Source: Nautilus pompilius
Lineage: Eukaryota > Mollusca > Cephalopoda > Nautilida > Nautilidae
NCBI GenBank assembly: GCA_018389105.1
Contig: JACATO010000654.1
Span: forward strand, 372,001-436,000
Reading direction: 5' to 3'
DNA length: 64,000 nt
The notes beneath the pieces are model-generated. The model was not told the origin of the DNA and did no database searches. It was given only the letters and a program-made list of their open reading frames with translations. Numbering within the stretch: the stretch's first letter is position 1; each line of letters opens with the position of its first letter. Of this stretch, positions 38,373 to 49,435 are shown piece by piece. Made by a program: the position numbers and the translations under genes.

Positions 38373-38650
38373 TAATGCAGTAGTCCAGTGGGTAACCTAC
38401 TTGACTGCCAAGGTCAAGGGCTTGAGTTTACTTCCCATGGGAAGGATTCCATATGGTTTATCCCTTTGGCATGGCTTCTTTTTGTTCACCAGCTGGCCAT
38501 GTGAGTTTCCCCCCAGTACTCCAGTTTCCTTTCATATTTAAAAATGAAAAGCTCTCTCTAGTAAAGATTTCCCTGCCAAAGTCAGAATTGGCAAACCTCT
38601 TGAGGGTTGTCTACCTTGTCAGTGTAGGCCAACAATGGTCTACTTCATTA
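38373..38650 (+). mobile_element. tRNA-derived SINE copy
   Basis: The best tRNA-like head of the family: AGTCCAGTGGGTAACCTACT (A-box region), then GGCTTGAGTTTACTTCCC (B-box region). The body has TTTGGCATGGCTTCTTTTTG, CACCAGCTGGCCATGTGAG, and AAAAATGAAAAGCTCTCTCT. Confidence 0.7.
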
Positions 38651-41480
38651 ATAAGAATCATCAGTGAGACTTAGTTATTTTCCTAAGCAAATAAGGGAAA
38701 AGTGATGATACCAACTTGGCAAAACAGTTTGTCATATCTCCATGTTAGCAACCACTATGAGAGAGAAGTAATTGCAATGGTTGTTAAGTTGAAAAGGAAT
38801 TACAGCTTTAAAAAAAAGAGTTTAAAGTCATAACATCAGTATTTTAAAGAATTTTTAACATTTAAAATGTTTTTAAATTACATGTCTTACGTGAGAAAAG
38901 AAAGCCACAGCTGTTCAACAAATTTAAAGGCCCAGAGACAACTGCTAAAGTCAACACATTAAATTTAAAACAAGCATTAATCTATCTCATTTAAAAGATA
39001 CAATTCTAAACCCAGCCAGGTGTACAATTCCAGCAAGTGCTGCCATGCTTCAAGCTATAGACAAAACAACACTTGCTACACACGTAAAACATGTCCACCT
39101 AACATGACTATTATTTTATTCCTTTCGAGAACTGTACTTGAATTTGTGCTGAAAGGGTCCCTTTTCCTGAAAGAAATGTTTTCAGTCTTTTCCCTTTTAA
39201 CGTAAAAAGCAGAAATAAAATTAGTTTCTATCATAACGGAAGGGGTTCCAGTGCCTGCAATAAGTCAACCAGTCTCTACTCAGAACATTTGTAGTGCATT
39301 TTACTTCATCAGATGGCAGCAATTCAGAGTCTGCGAGGGATGCCACCGCCAGATCCTTGTTGAAAATGAAGTCCTGGAATGGTGATTTGGAGGTCAGTCT
39401 GTGAATGTTTTTTTAGCAATGCTGAATTCACTGAAATGGTCAGCTGTGCAGCTTCGAATAATGAGAAAACGACAGTGAAAATAATCCTCCACAACTAGTT
39501 TGTTTTTACCCTAATGGTTTACCCCAATGCAGAAAGCTAATCTCCATTCATTATCTAGCAGGCCATACAAGTGTCCCCCTGTTTATGCAGTTGACTTCTT
39601 AAGCCAAAGTTGTCATGGACGTCATTATTTCTCAAATAAGCTTGAAGCTGATGATAATTCACTTACTGCATAGCATGTTACTTATGAGGGAGGAACCATG
39701 ATGATTGTGTGCAAGAATCTCTGGTCTTCTGGATAATCCTTTGCTATATGCCACACCCCAGTGCTGCATGATGACCCACAAGCATTTCAACAAATCAGTC
39801 ATGTTAACCAATTACGCCCTGATGTCAAAATGACCGTCTACGGTCTGTTCAAAACCCCCTAAGAAACCTACCAACTCGACTACAACCTCTGAATACCACA
39901 GAGCATACATAATTCACAAAACTCACCGAATCCTGTTCAACATGTAACGTTGTAACTCATGATAGCATCATACCTGCAATGGTTTTGCAACAGTACAGAC
40001 AATCACTTTTACCAGACTACACACACTAACTTTCATCTCGTGCTTGCTGAACGTCATATATACATTACCCCCCACCACCACCATTTCATAAAATGTTTTA
40101 AAAATTAACATGAAAATTTAGAACCTCACAAATTGTAATAGATCTGTCTTTACAAGGCCTAAAATATGTAATGCATAATGAACAAACCGATAAGTTCTAT
40201 TTGTGTATGGATGCTACCTTATAGGCAAACAAAAATTAGATATATATAATAAAATCATTAGAGAGTATTTTTTTAAAAAGGAGGCCAATTTCAATATTTA
40301 AAGTAAAAAATGTCTACATTTTAAAAAATAATTAATTAAAATGTAGCACATGAGTAATTTAAACAGTTGCAAAGGTTAGAAAAAGTAGAGTTTTCAAAAT
40401 ATGGAGTAAAGCTGATACAAAACTTTTTCAAGGTAGGATATGAAATGCTGTCAAAAGCAAAACTGATCTATTCCTGGAAGAGTTATTTGCTGTATGTATG
40501 GTATAAATTAAACAGTTTTCATACAACATACATAGCACCTACCAGCGTTGGCTATTGTTAACCAACTTAGTTTTGGTTTTATTTCAATTCCAGTATCATT
40601 TTCACCAAATCCTACTTTCTTTTTTTTGCCTTGTGGAGCAAAAATATCTTTAATCCTAAAATTATCCAAGTTACTGAGGAACAATTTTAATGTGTCCAAG
40701 TTCCACATTAGCAACAATTCCTTTTATGATCTCTTCCTCCTAAATCTGCCACACATCACAGATCATAAACATCAATGTTTTTTTCCTTTACTTTCATTTT
40801 TATGCATATATAGCTATGAAAAACCACTGAAAAATAGAGAATCTTGTACAGTTGGTTATTCGCATCTGATGACTTCAAAATGTCTTTATAGATCCAATTA
40901 AATATTCTAATGCATCCCTAAAAGATTCTTATAGGTAAATAATTCTACAATCGTTATTCAGGTGTTTAAAAAAAATATTATAGCCACCAAACATATTTGA
41001 GAGATTCACGAGGGAAGCCAATTTTACATCAAGTTGTCGGTAGAACAACAATGTACGATACCGCAGATGTGGAGTATAAGTAGCCCAGGCGAATTTCTAG
41101 TTTTTTCAACACAGCTAGACTATTTATAGAAGTCCTTGTGAATAATAGAATTGATGGCCCTTGCTCTATGGGTCAGTGAAGTAATGTACAAGCTCAGCTA
41201 TCTAAATGCAGTCCAAGAATATCAATTATCAGGCATCCTATTCACAAATTCTGTATTCTATGAAGTTACCTAGAGGGAGGGATGGATGGATGTACTCGAG
41301 CAATAATAATAACAATCTTCTCAGTGTTTAACCTGGGTCAAGAAGACACTTCTGCAATGTTTAAACGCTGTACTTATAATAACTCCCCCCCCTGGCCCTT
41401 ACACTAAACGTTCATCCCATAAACCTTTTTAGAACAAATTTTTTTCAACCCTTTTAAGTCCAGGGGAGGGGAGGGGGGCG

Positions 41481-42890
41481 GTTAACAGTCAGATCAGGGG
41501 CAGATTAGAGAGGTAAAAAATGTCAACGGCCTGGCGGCAGACAGCAACAACGACTGACCCCTTGTTTACATTTTACTGGCGGACACTTGGAATGGTAATT
41601 TACTACAGCACAGCCCACACCCTTATCCCTCCGAATATCACCCCCCCCTCACCCCAGTATATATATATATATATATATATATAGGTAAACAGCAGCCACG
41701 TTTTCTCCGCCGGTGGGGCCGGTGTGTCTTTTAGGGGTGTTTACACATCGTTCTGCCTGTCATTAACGACTCACACTCACTCACTCTCACACTCACTCTC
41801 ACTCAGTCACGCGGTAAGGTGGAGGAATTCGAGGTATGCGAATCAGACTATCGCGACAGAATAGCAGCCGACATCAACAAACCTCGGCCGGGGGCCGGTT
41901 CAAGATAACAGGTAAAAATGCCGTCGGGCCCATTTCTGCCCCCTTCCTAGAGGAGGGTGGTGGGGGGGGGGGTGCTCTCCAGAATCTGTTTATTTATTTA
42001 TTTATTTACGACAACAGACGAAGAGGAGGTGCCCAAAGTCGAGGAGGAACCCCCCCCCCTCGCCCACGAGAGCTCGGACCGCTGGTCAGCCAAGCGTGAC
42101 CGTCGGAGGGAGGTAAGGTAAGGTAAGGTAGCCAGCCAGGGATCGGCTGCGGGCTCTACCCGCCCCTCGCACTCGCAAGAAAGCGAGCAGAACCTGACAA
42201 AGGTAACGCTGTAGTACACGGGGGCACATCGCATGGTAAACCTAATTAATGACAATAAACTTCTCGTGGCAGGTTTGTGTTTTACCCGGAAAAGGGGTCG
42301 CGACCTGCCAACGACGCTGTTTTAAGGGAGAACCCCCCCCACCCCGTAGACTTTCGGCGTTCGCTCAGCCACCATCTTGTCTTCTCGATACCCGAAGTGA
42401 TGCGTTCCCCCCCCCCACCTCATCACCGGTCTCGCGCGCGCTTTCACCTAAGCTGCTGAGTCAAATTTGGTGGGGAGGGAGGTCCCCTGAAATACGGTTC
42501 TGTCCGGACGGGCCCCTGGTTACCCCTCACAGCCACCCGAGAGACTCGGAAAGCCCAGGTGATGATGCACGCAAACGACCGGCGTTCCCGGACGAGTCCC
42601 GATCATCCTCGAACCGTCTGACTGAAGCCGGATGATGGAAACAAAAGAAAACCCACGTCGCGTGACGGGGAGTTCACCGGGGGACAGAACAACAACAAAC
42701 CCAGCTCCCCCCACCTCCTCCTCCTCCTCCTCCCGGGGGGTAGAGGACCTCGTCGCCCGACCGGCGGGAGACGGAAAGTGTGAATCTGGGGAGAAGCCGG
42801 TCGGGTCGGTCAACTCCTGATGGACGATCTGATGATCAGCGCCACCCGGCCGAGGGTGGGGGGGGGGAGGGAGGATCTACCTACCACTTA
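41481..42890. other. GC-rich, CpG-rich region with simple repeats
   Basis: An abrupt rise in GC and CpG. Contains a 26-nt TA repeat (41658-41683), CACTCA repeats (41761-41806), G-run clusters (41463-41481, 41948-41971, 42855-42873), and a GGTAA tandem (42111-42130) that offers four overlapping splice donors on the plus strand. Several plus-strand frames of 60-128 codons here are low-complexity Pro/Ser/Arg sequence without conserved motifs. I take this as promoter-proximal and untranslated DNA. Confidence 0.5.
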
Positions 42891-42891
42891 C

Positions 42892-42910
42892 CTTTGTTCA
42901 CTGGGAAGTT
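42892..42910 (-). other. Minus-strand untranslated exon end with strong donor
   Basis: On the minus strand GTGAACAAAG/GTAAGTGG is a near-ideal donor (exon end 42892). A pyrimidine-rich ACCTGCCTGCCTCCCTCCTTCAG-like stretch ends at 42911, so this could be a 19-nt internal exon. Alternatively it is the end of a first exon starting just below the E-box cassettes. Which gene it serves is unknown; the candidate exons at 20.9-26.3 kb are possible partners. Confidence 0.35.
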
Positions 42911-42981
42911 CTGAAGGAGGGAGGCAGGCAGGTAAAAGTCTCTCGCTTTTTGTTTTTATTTCTCACTCACACACACACACA

Positions 42982-43194
42982 CGACGGCTCCGCAGGCCAG
43001 CCCTCCCGACAGCGTACGTCACGAGTCACGTGACTAACCCCCCCCTCTCTCACACACGCGACGGCTCCGCAGGCCAGCCCTCCCGACAGCGTACGTCACG
43101 AGTCACGTGACTACCCCCCCCTCTCTCTCTCTCTCACACGCGACGGCTCCGCAGGCCAGCCCTCCCGACAGCGTACGTCACGAGTCACGTGACT
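42982..43194 (-). promoter_or_regulatory. Triplicated 54-bp promoter cassette with GTCACGTGAC
   Basis: Three copies of the same 54-bp sequence (42982-43035, 43059-43112, 43141-43194), identical as read, are separated by CT-rich spacers of 23 and 28 nt. Each contains TACGTCA (CRE-like half site) and, 5 nt on, the 10-bp palindrome GTCACGTGAC at 43025-43034, 43102-43111 and 43184-43193. That decamer is the consensus of the CLEAR element bound by the MITF/TFE family (it is also a USF-type E-box). The region is CpG-rich and lies beside a CCAAT box. Taken with the minus-strand donor at 42891 it looks like a minus-strand promoter; the orientation is inference. Confidence 0.7.
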
Positions 43195-43207
43195 CCCCGG
43201 CTCTCTT

Positions 43208-43222
43208 TTCATTGGCGGAAAG
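43208..43222 (-). promoter_or_regulatory. CCAAT box with E2F-like sequence
   Basis: On the minus strand CGCTTTCCGCCAATG combines an NF-Y-type CCAAT box with a TTTCCGCC E2F-like core, 15-30 bases above the third E-box cassette. Confidence 0.45.
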
Positions 43223-43229
43223 CGAAAAC

Positions 43230-44250
43230 GCTACTGAGTCACACCCCCCCCCCTCTCTCCCGGCGGGGATTGATGCGGAGCGGAGGGTCCCAAGTTACGG
43301 GGAAAAGTGTCGAACCGGGTGCGGTGGCCAGCGTTGAATGAGACCCGGTTGTTGTTGTTGTTTGTTTGGGCAAAGTTCTGTTGTTGCTGCTGCAGTGAGA
43401 AAAATGCGTTGTGTGTTTGTTTTGTCGGGAAGTGATGAATGGCGCATTGGGAATGCGCGTGTCCGTGTCTGCTACATCATGCGCTTATTTGGGCATGATG
43501 TGCTATAATAACTACGGGGTACTGTTTCAGCAGCAGCTGTTCGCTCCGCCGCCGCTCCTTCTATTTACAACTCCAAAAATGTGTGCTGGAGGAGGAGGAG
43601 AGTCTCTCTCCCTCTCTTCATCTATTAGCATCCCACGCAGGATGTGCATTAACAAATTGGCCGACCCTCAGTCCGCATCCTCAAGATTTAAAAAACAAAA
43701 AAACCTTACGTATAGATGCAATACCATTATAAGCAACGGGCACCTTAACACAACACATCCGTTCAATTAATTTACTATAAATAACTCGCAGCTGCAACTG
43801 AAAAATCTCCTTTGAATTTTGTCTACGAGTCCGCGACCTTTGCCGACCCTAATTTCCATCTTAGTTTTTCCTTAAAAGTGTATGTGTAACCCTGCTTGTT
43901 TATTCGCCATTTGAAAAAAAATAATACAGATGAGTTTTTTAAAAAAAAACAACAACTGCGTAATAAACTTAAAATATATATAATATATCGCTCTGATCTA
44001 AGGAAGTATTTCAGCTTGTTTCCTACAATAACATATTTTCTCCTCCTCCGGTTATTTATTTACTTGTGTATTTCGAGCATCAATGTTTAAACAGCAGCAG
44101 CAGCAGCAGCAGCATTGTAGTAGTCTAAACCATTTTTTAAAAGATAACAGATAACGGAGTTTTTCCCATCTTCAAATTCTGCGACGGGTTTCGTTTAACC
44201 TTCTCCAGGCCAGACTGTCGTCGACCTACGACTGACTACACGGCTGGGCC
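43230..44250. other. Promoter-flanking DNA, no gene supported
   Basis: Falls from GC-rich to AT-rich. Includes poly-C runs, TTG repeats near 43350, AGG repeats near 43590 and seven CAG units at 44092-44112. The 119-codon frame at 43411-43770 has no recognisable domain. Confidence 0.35.
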
Positions 44251-44251
44251 A

Positions 44252-44271
44252 GTTACGTAATTTGTGACGTC
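44252..44271. promoter_or_regulatory. PAR-bZIP (D-box) and CRE pair
   Basis: GTTACGTAAT (44252-44261) is a perfect match to the PAR-bZIP/E4BP4 palindrome, and TGACGTC (44265-44271) is a CRE core 3 nt away. Sequence match only. Confidence 0.45.
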
Positions 44272-44323
44272 TTCTACTCGGCGGGGGGTCTGTTGTGTTT
44301 CGTCTGAACTCCATCACAAACTC

Positions 44324-44412
44324 CATCTTTCCTACTTGTTTTGGGCGATAAATACCTGAGTTTATTTTCATACGCGCAGCTTATTTATCACCCAAAATAA
44401 GTAGGAAAGATG
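44324..44412. repeat. 31-bp near-perfect hairpin, 89 nt long
   Basis: The left arm 44324-44354 begins CATCTTTCCTACTTGTTTTG. The right arm 44382-44412 is its inverted copy with two mismatches over 31 positions. The loop is 27 nt. It could be a miniature foldback transposon or, if transcribed, a long hairpin RNA. No target duplication is obvious. Confidence 0.75.
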
Positions 44413-44547
44413 CGCGTATCTCGAATGAGAGTCCATGACAGTTAAAACCATTGTTTGGTAAAACCTTATTTCGAAAGGAATAATTCACTTACAATTCTTT
44501 CTTTTTTAAATCTAAGACTTAATTTTTTCCCGGATGTTGTCAACCGT

Positions 44548-44576
44548 GGTTGTTGTTGTTATTATTATTATTATTA

Positions 44577-44619
<43 letters not shown>
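44548..44619. repeat. TTA microsatellite
   Basis: Three to four TTG units lead into more than twenty TTA units with one break at about 44577. Confidence 0.9.
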
Positions 44620-44788
44620 TGTCTCCGCCAGCAGGTGCGCTACAAAAAAAAATAGATGGAAGCACTTTCGCGGGGCTCCCATTGAACAGGCAGCCAGAGA
44701 TCGTTATCGCACCTGCAGCTTGGCATTAAGGCAAAAATGTCTTTGCTCCTTAATGAAGACAAAGTTTTACCTGGCAGAGTGAACAGAC

Positions 44789-46036
44789 AACAACAACAAC
44801 AACAACTAAAAGAAGAAGAAACCGTCGTTCGGGGTCTGCTGGATCCTAACCTCACTTTCCACCAGTGTAGTTCGGAATTACAAACTCGACTTCGGCAGTT
44901 TCGGCCGAATGGTAAACCAGACCTGTTGCATGCAGGGCCAAGAGAATGTTAGAATTAACAAGAATGTCTGTGTTCTATGCTCCTGTATGGTACACCCCAG
45001 GAGGTTCCGGTAGAATTCTTATCAAGGCAGGATTAAGGAAGCATACCTCTATTTTTCTTCTTAAAATACTCACTGCCGTCTAACAACAACACAAGAGTAC
45101 TGTCTGGGTTAGAAACAATGTTTCCATCTTGAGGTATCGAAAATCCAAATAAGGCAGTCGGAAGTGGACTCTCCGGCGGGGATCGGGTTAAAAATATAAC
45201 TCAGCCCACGTGCCAAAATACGCAGAAAAATTACACATTGTTATTATTATTATTATTATTATTACAGGGTGAATTTTAAAATTAGTCTTTCGAAAACTTT
45301 TACTGATTTAGTCTCGGAGTGTATTACCCTCTGGTTCTTGGCTACAAACTCCGACTATAGATTATTTAACATTTCTGTTCAATTAATCATCCGCTAATTA
45401 AAAAAAACAAACAACAACAACAACAACAACTAAAAGAAGAAGAAACCGTCGTTCGGGGTCTGCTGGATCCTAACCTCACTTTCCACCAGTGTAGTTCGGA
45501 ATTACAAACTCGACTTCGGCAGTTTCGGCCGAATGGTAAACCAGACCTGTTGCATGCAGGGCCAAGAGAATGTTAGAATTAACAAGAATGTCTGTGTTCT
45601 ATGCTCCTGTATGGTACACCCCAGGAGGTTCCGGTAGAATTCTTATCAAGGCAGGATTAAGGAAGCATACCTCTATTTTTCTTCTTAAAATACTCACTGC
45701 CGTCTAACAACAACACAAGAGTACTGTCTGGGTTAGAAACAATGTTTCCATCTTGAGGTATCGAAAATCCAAATAAGGCAGTCGGAAGTGGACTCTCCGG
45801 CGGGGATCGGGTTAAAAATATAACTCAGCCCACGTGCCAAAATACGCAGAAAAATTACACATTGTTATTATTATTATTATTATTATTACAGGGTGAATTT
45901 TAAAATTAGTCTTTCGAAAACTTTTACTGATTTAGTCTCGGAGTGTATTACCCTCTGGTTCTTGGCTACAAACTCCGACTATAGATTATTTAACATTTCT
46001 GTTCAATTAATCATCCGCTAATTAAAAAAAACAAAC
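44789..46036 (+). repeat. 624-bp tandem duplication
   Basis: Landmarks recur at exactly 624 nt: ACCGTCGTTCGGGG at 44821 and 45445, TAAAAGAAG at 44807 and 45431, CCGCTAATTA at 45391 and 46015. The two copies look identical, including the 24-nt TTA microsatellite inside. The junctions lie in CAA repeats at both ends (44790-44806, 45408-45430, 46032-46050), the likely site of unequal exchange or slippage. Each copy has a CACGTG E-box. Identity even in the microsatellite means a very recent event or an assembly artefact. Confidence 0.9.
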
Positions 46037-46523
46037 AACAACAACAACAATAACAAAAAACACACAAGCAAACATTTACTCCTGGCTTAAACGCAAATAC
46101 GTCTCGATGTGTGTTTATAAGTTGGTGATTATATCCGCTGTCGGTGAAAGACCCAGCCGCCTCTCGGCCATAATTAATCCACGTAGCGAAGATATCAGTT
46201 TTAGACAGCTGCCTGTAGACGGCGCTGTAGTCACTCGTAAATAAGCCATGATCATTTAGATCTCTCGTGTTAAGTCTTTTGAATTTTTTTTTTTTTTGTA
46301 AACCTTCGAAGATTACCTCAGCATGCCAGGAATGAGATGAAGCAAAAAAATAGATATGAAGTAAAAACACAATGCCAGCAATACTTCAAGATATATGTGC
46401 TTCCACTGTGCAAGCAAAACAATTTGGTAGACGGCCATTTGTTTTTGTGTTTCTTTTATCGAATGACTGACCTTCGTAATCGTTTCTATCCACTAAGTAC
46501 TATTTTATTAGTATATGTAAAAA

Positions 46524-46710
46524 GGGTAATCCAGTGTTAACCTACTGGCCTGATAAGGGCGAGGGCCCCCGAATTCGCTTACTGCGAGAACAGCTCGATT
46601 TCTTGAACCTTCGTGGCAGAGTTTCTTCTCATTGTCTTTGCCATCTGACCTCCGTTGGGTTCCCCTCCACATCTAGAATCTAGCAGTGGTCCCCGGGCAG
46701 TCCGTTTTTG
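46524..46710 (+). mobile_element. tRNA-derived SINE copy
   Basis: The head TCCAGTGTTAACCTACTGGC and the body CGTGGCAGAGTTTCTTCTCA, GTTGGGTTCCCCTCCACATC follow the family order. It is GC-richer than the other copies. Confidence 0.5.
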
Positions 46711-49340
46711 GTTAGTCTACTAGAGCAATTGCGGGAACCAACTTCGCCGAGTACCCCTTTCTCTCTGGTCTATTTTGGATCGCGGACCCCTCCCTCCCTA
46801 ACGATATTCAATAATAGACTTACTTCGCGGTTTCTGTTTATTACCTCAACACCATAGAACCGCTCCCTCTTCTTTGTTATTCTAATATGTTTCGTTTCGC
46901 CATCTTTCGCTCTTCCTGTTACGGTGGGAGAGGAAAATATACCCGTCACGATATAATCCCCTCGAACGTCTCGTGCCCAGCGTTTGTGACTCCTCCTTGA
47001 TGGACGAAACGAATTTTACCGCTCCGTCTTCTTCGAACTCCCCCCTCCCCAGCCAAAGGTCCCACTTCGGGTCTGAACGCCGCTTGAGGAATCTTTACCA
47101 CCTTCTAGCCCATCGGTCACCGCACGCGATGTTAATAGGGAAGAACAGCCGGCTACCATCCATTGATCCTTCATTTACCAGGAAGTGCCGTCTTCGAGAG
47201 CCATTAGAGCGTTTCCGTACACTCGCAATCGGGATGGTTAAGCTCGACATGGCGGGGGTCTTCTTGTTTTAAACCTGGATGGGAGATTTGGGGGGGAGGC
47301 GGCGTTGTATCCGCTAGTTCCAAACACAAAGCGTTACTCCATGACTGGAGCGAGTAAACAGACAGACACACACCCCCCACTCGGTTTCTTTCAAAAGTCG
47401 TCTTGGATTCCGTCACGAAGCTAGGAACACGAGGCGTGCCACAGTCAACGCAGCAAGCGGTAACTACGTGGGGGGGGCAGACTTGTTGGATCGCAGGTGT
47501 TTTGTCTGTTTTCGCCATTTATTGAATGCATCAATCAAATTTAGCATGTGGCAGACAGTAACCGAACTGCGCTGAACCGTACCGTATTTCAGAACAAACG
47601 CAGAGTTCAAGTTATCTCCCCTTATTACAGGTCACGTATTTAAAAAAAAACAGGGAAGACCAGCCAGAAGTGAACGCGAATCTCTCGTTTGTTCCCATTA
47701 CAGCGATATTCTGTCTCCGTAATCTTTCGCCTGCAGCAGGATTTTCTTCTCCCTCTTTGTTTTAAGAGTACAACCTCTGCACCACGCATTAATCGCCATG
47801 CTGTCTATGGCGTCGTGACTTCGGGCTACAGATTTCCCATTTATTTCACCCGACAAAAATCCGTCTTTCTTCCTCTCTCCACCCCACGCTTTCGTACCCC
47901 AAAGCGAACTGAATTCAGCGCAAACTAGCAGATTACTAATTAGCTTTTTTTAAAAAATTAAAATAAAAAGGTGCGAAATAGTAAGTTATAAAAGTTAAGT
48001 AGACGGCGTTTGATTTTACTTTCAGTACTAACAATGTGTGGAACCGTCCAACGAAAAGCCGCACGGTGGCGATAATACCCCACCAGACTTTAATAGCATA
48101 GTTATACGGGAGAAAGTAGACGGATAGAGAGGCTGGTCGATCAAGTAAACTTAAGTATAAATAGCCTGACGATAAGAAGACAAACCCAGAGATGTTGCGC
48201 GACCTAGTAGGTAGCTAACAATGGTGGCGCGTTACCAGGGACGTCACGTGGTATAGGGGAGGGTGGAGAAGGGAATTTCGCTTGTCTACAAGCACAAGCT
48301 GACAATTTATTTTCGGCCCGGCCATTATCGAAGAACATCGCCAAAATAAATCCCAGTCGCAGAAATAGCTGCTCGCGCGTTCGGTCGGCATCTCTCCCTT
48401 TATAGCTCCAGACGGGCAGGTATTTTTGAGAGGCGAGACTAAGAGCCATCACTGGTACGAGTGGCTGCTTCGCGCCGCGCTGCATTTCTTCCCAAGATAA
48501 AGACGATAGCCTTGATTCGGCCAGGTATCTTTAACCCTACATCTACAAGGTCTGGCCGGTTAGAGATCAGCTAAGCCTGTTTATCGCTGTTCCAGAACTA
48601 TTCGTGGACGGACTGTAGAGATTGCTCCTACCAACAACCAAGTGCACTCTGCTTATCCGTGGACCTGCTGACATGGTATCCAGTTTATCTTCTCTAGCAT
48701 TCTGATGCTAGCACCTGCCTCTTAAAGACTTCTGAGATGCTATCAAATGCCTACAAACTAAATTGTCAGACTCCGTAATTGTTCCCACGGTATAGGCTTA
48801 CTCACTTTCAATATGCCGAAGCTTCCTCCATTTAAAAAGAGCGGGGCGGGCTCTAAGACATCGTCTACAACGGTACGACGAATTGTTCTGGTTTTGTTGT
48901 GCAGTTCAATCTTTACTTTAACCTCCGGTTAACTTTAATAACAGATAATAAAGTCAGATATTTCACTTTTGCGAACTTTACTGAAATGTATTCGAAGAAA
49001 TCTCTTTTTCATTGCCCAGCCCGTTTTTCATATAATGTTAAATGTTTTAAATTTCCCCTCTGGCTGACGTCATACTATTTAGTACTAAAATTTGATTTCG
49101 GTTATCTGAGATCGATTCTGAATTGATTTTTAAAGGAGTTTAGATGCAGTATATAATAAATAAATATTTTTTTTAATGTGGAAGCCTGCAAGTAAATTAT
49201 ATCCATATTAAATTCGATTTATTAATTTCATTTCCCTATCGACAAAAAAGGTTGATTGCTGAGTCGTGTCAATAGTGGTGATTTGTTGTAAAGCAATTTT
49301 ACTTAAGTTGTCATTTTTAAAATAAATAAGCATTGGGTAG
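46711..49340. other. CpG-containing stretch, no confirmed gene
   Basis: CpG-rich between about 46.7 and 48.7 kb. Frames of about 100 codons on both strands overlap one another (46973-47272 plus, 47204-47518 minus, 48204-48485 minus) and show no known domain. A GTCACGTGG E-box lies near 48243, and GTTATCTCCCC at 47611 is a molluscan-type motif. An ATG at 48812 begins a short basic, Pro/Lys-rich frame running into a possible donor, unsupported otherwise. Confidence 0.35.
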
Positions 49341-49379
49341 CACACACACACACACACCACACACACACACACACACACA
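49341..49379. repeat. CA microsatellite, interrupted
   Basis: About nineteen CA units broken once by CCA, just left of the hAT relic. Confidence 0.9.
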
Positions 49380-49435
49380 TACCGCAATTTATTATAGAAC
49401 GCACCTTGATATCAGAACGCGCTGAAACCTTACCC

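Larger units (their letters stand above)
36216..41480. other. AT-rich stretch between relic and CpG-rich region
   Basis: A TTTG microsatellite lies at 36768-36785. One palindrome and one SINE are listed separately. A possible minus-strand exon at 39974-40046 (good donor GCAG/GTATGATG) was judged too weak. Near 36665-36710 a short unit GTTTACAGCCAGTTAGCTCA is repeated in tandem with variation. No gene supported. Confidence 0.35.

Noticed and set aside
39974..40046. Possible 73-nt minus-strand exon with donor GCAG/GTATGATG
   Set aside because: The acceptor is mediocre and the peptide does not look like a conserved protein; phase fits nothing firmly.
42249..43110. Plus-strand frames of 60-128 codons in the CpG-rich region, including one starting METKENPRR and one starting MDDLMISATRP
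   Set aside because: Low-complexity Pro/Ser/Arg sequence produced by GC-rich repeats, overlapping frames on both strands, no conserved motif.
44548..44655. Long Ile/Leu repeat frames over the TTA repeat
   Set aside because: Pure microsatellite translation.
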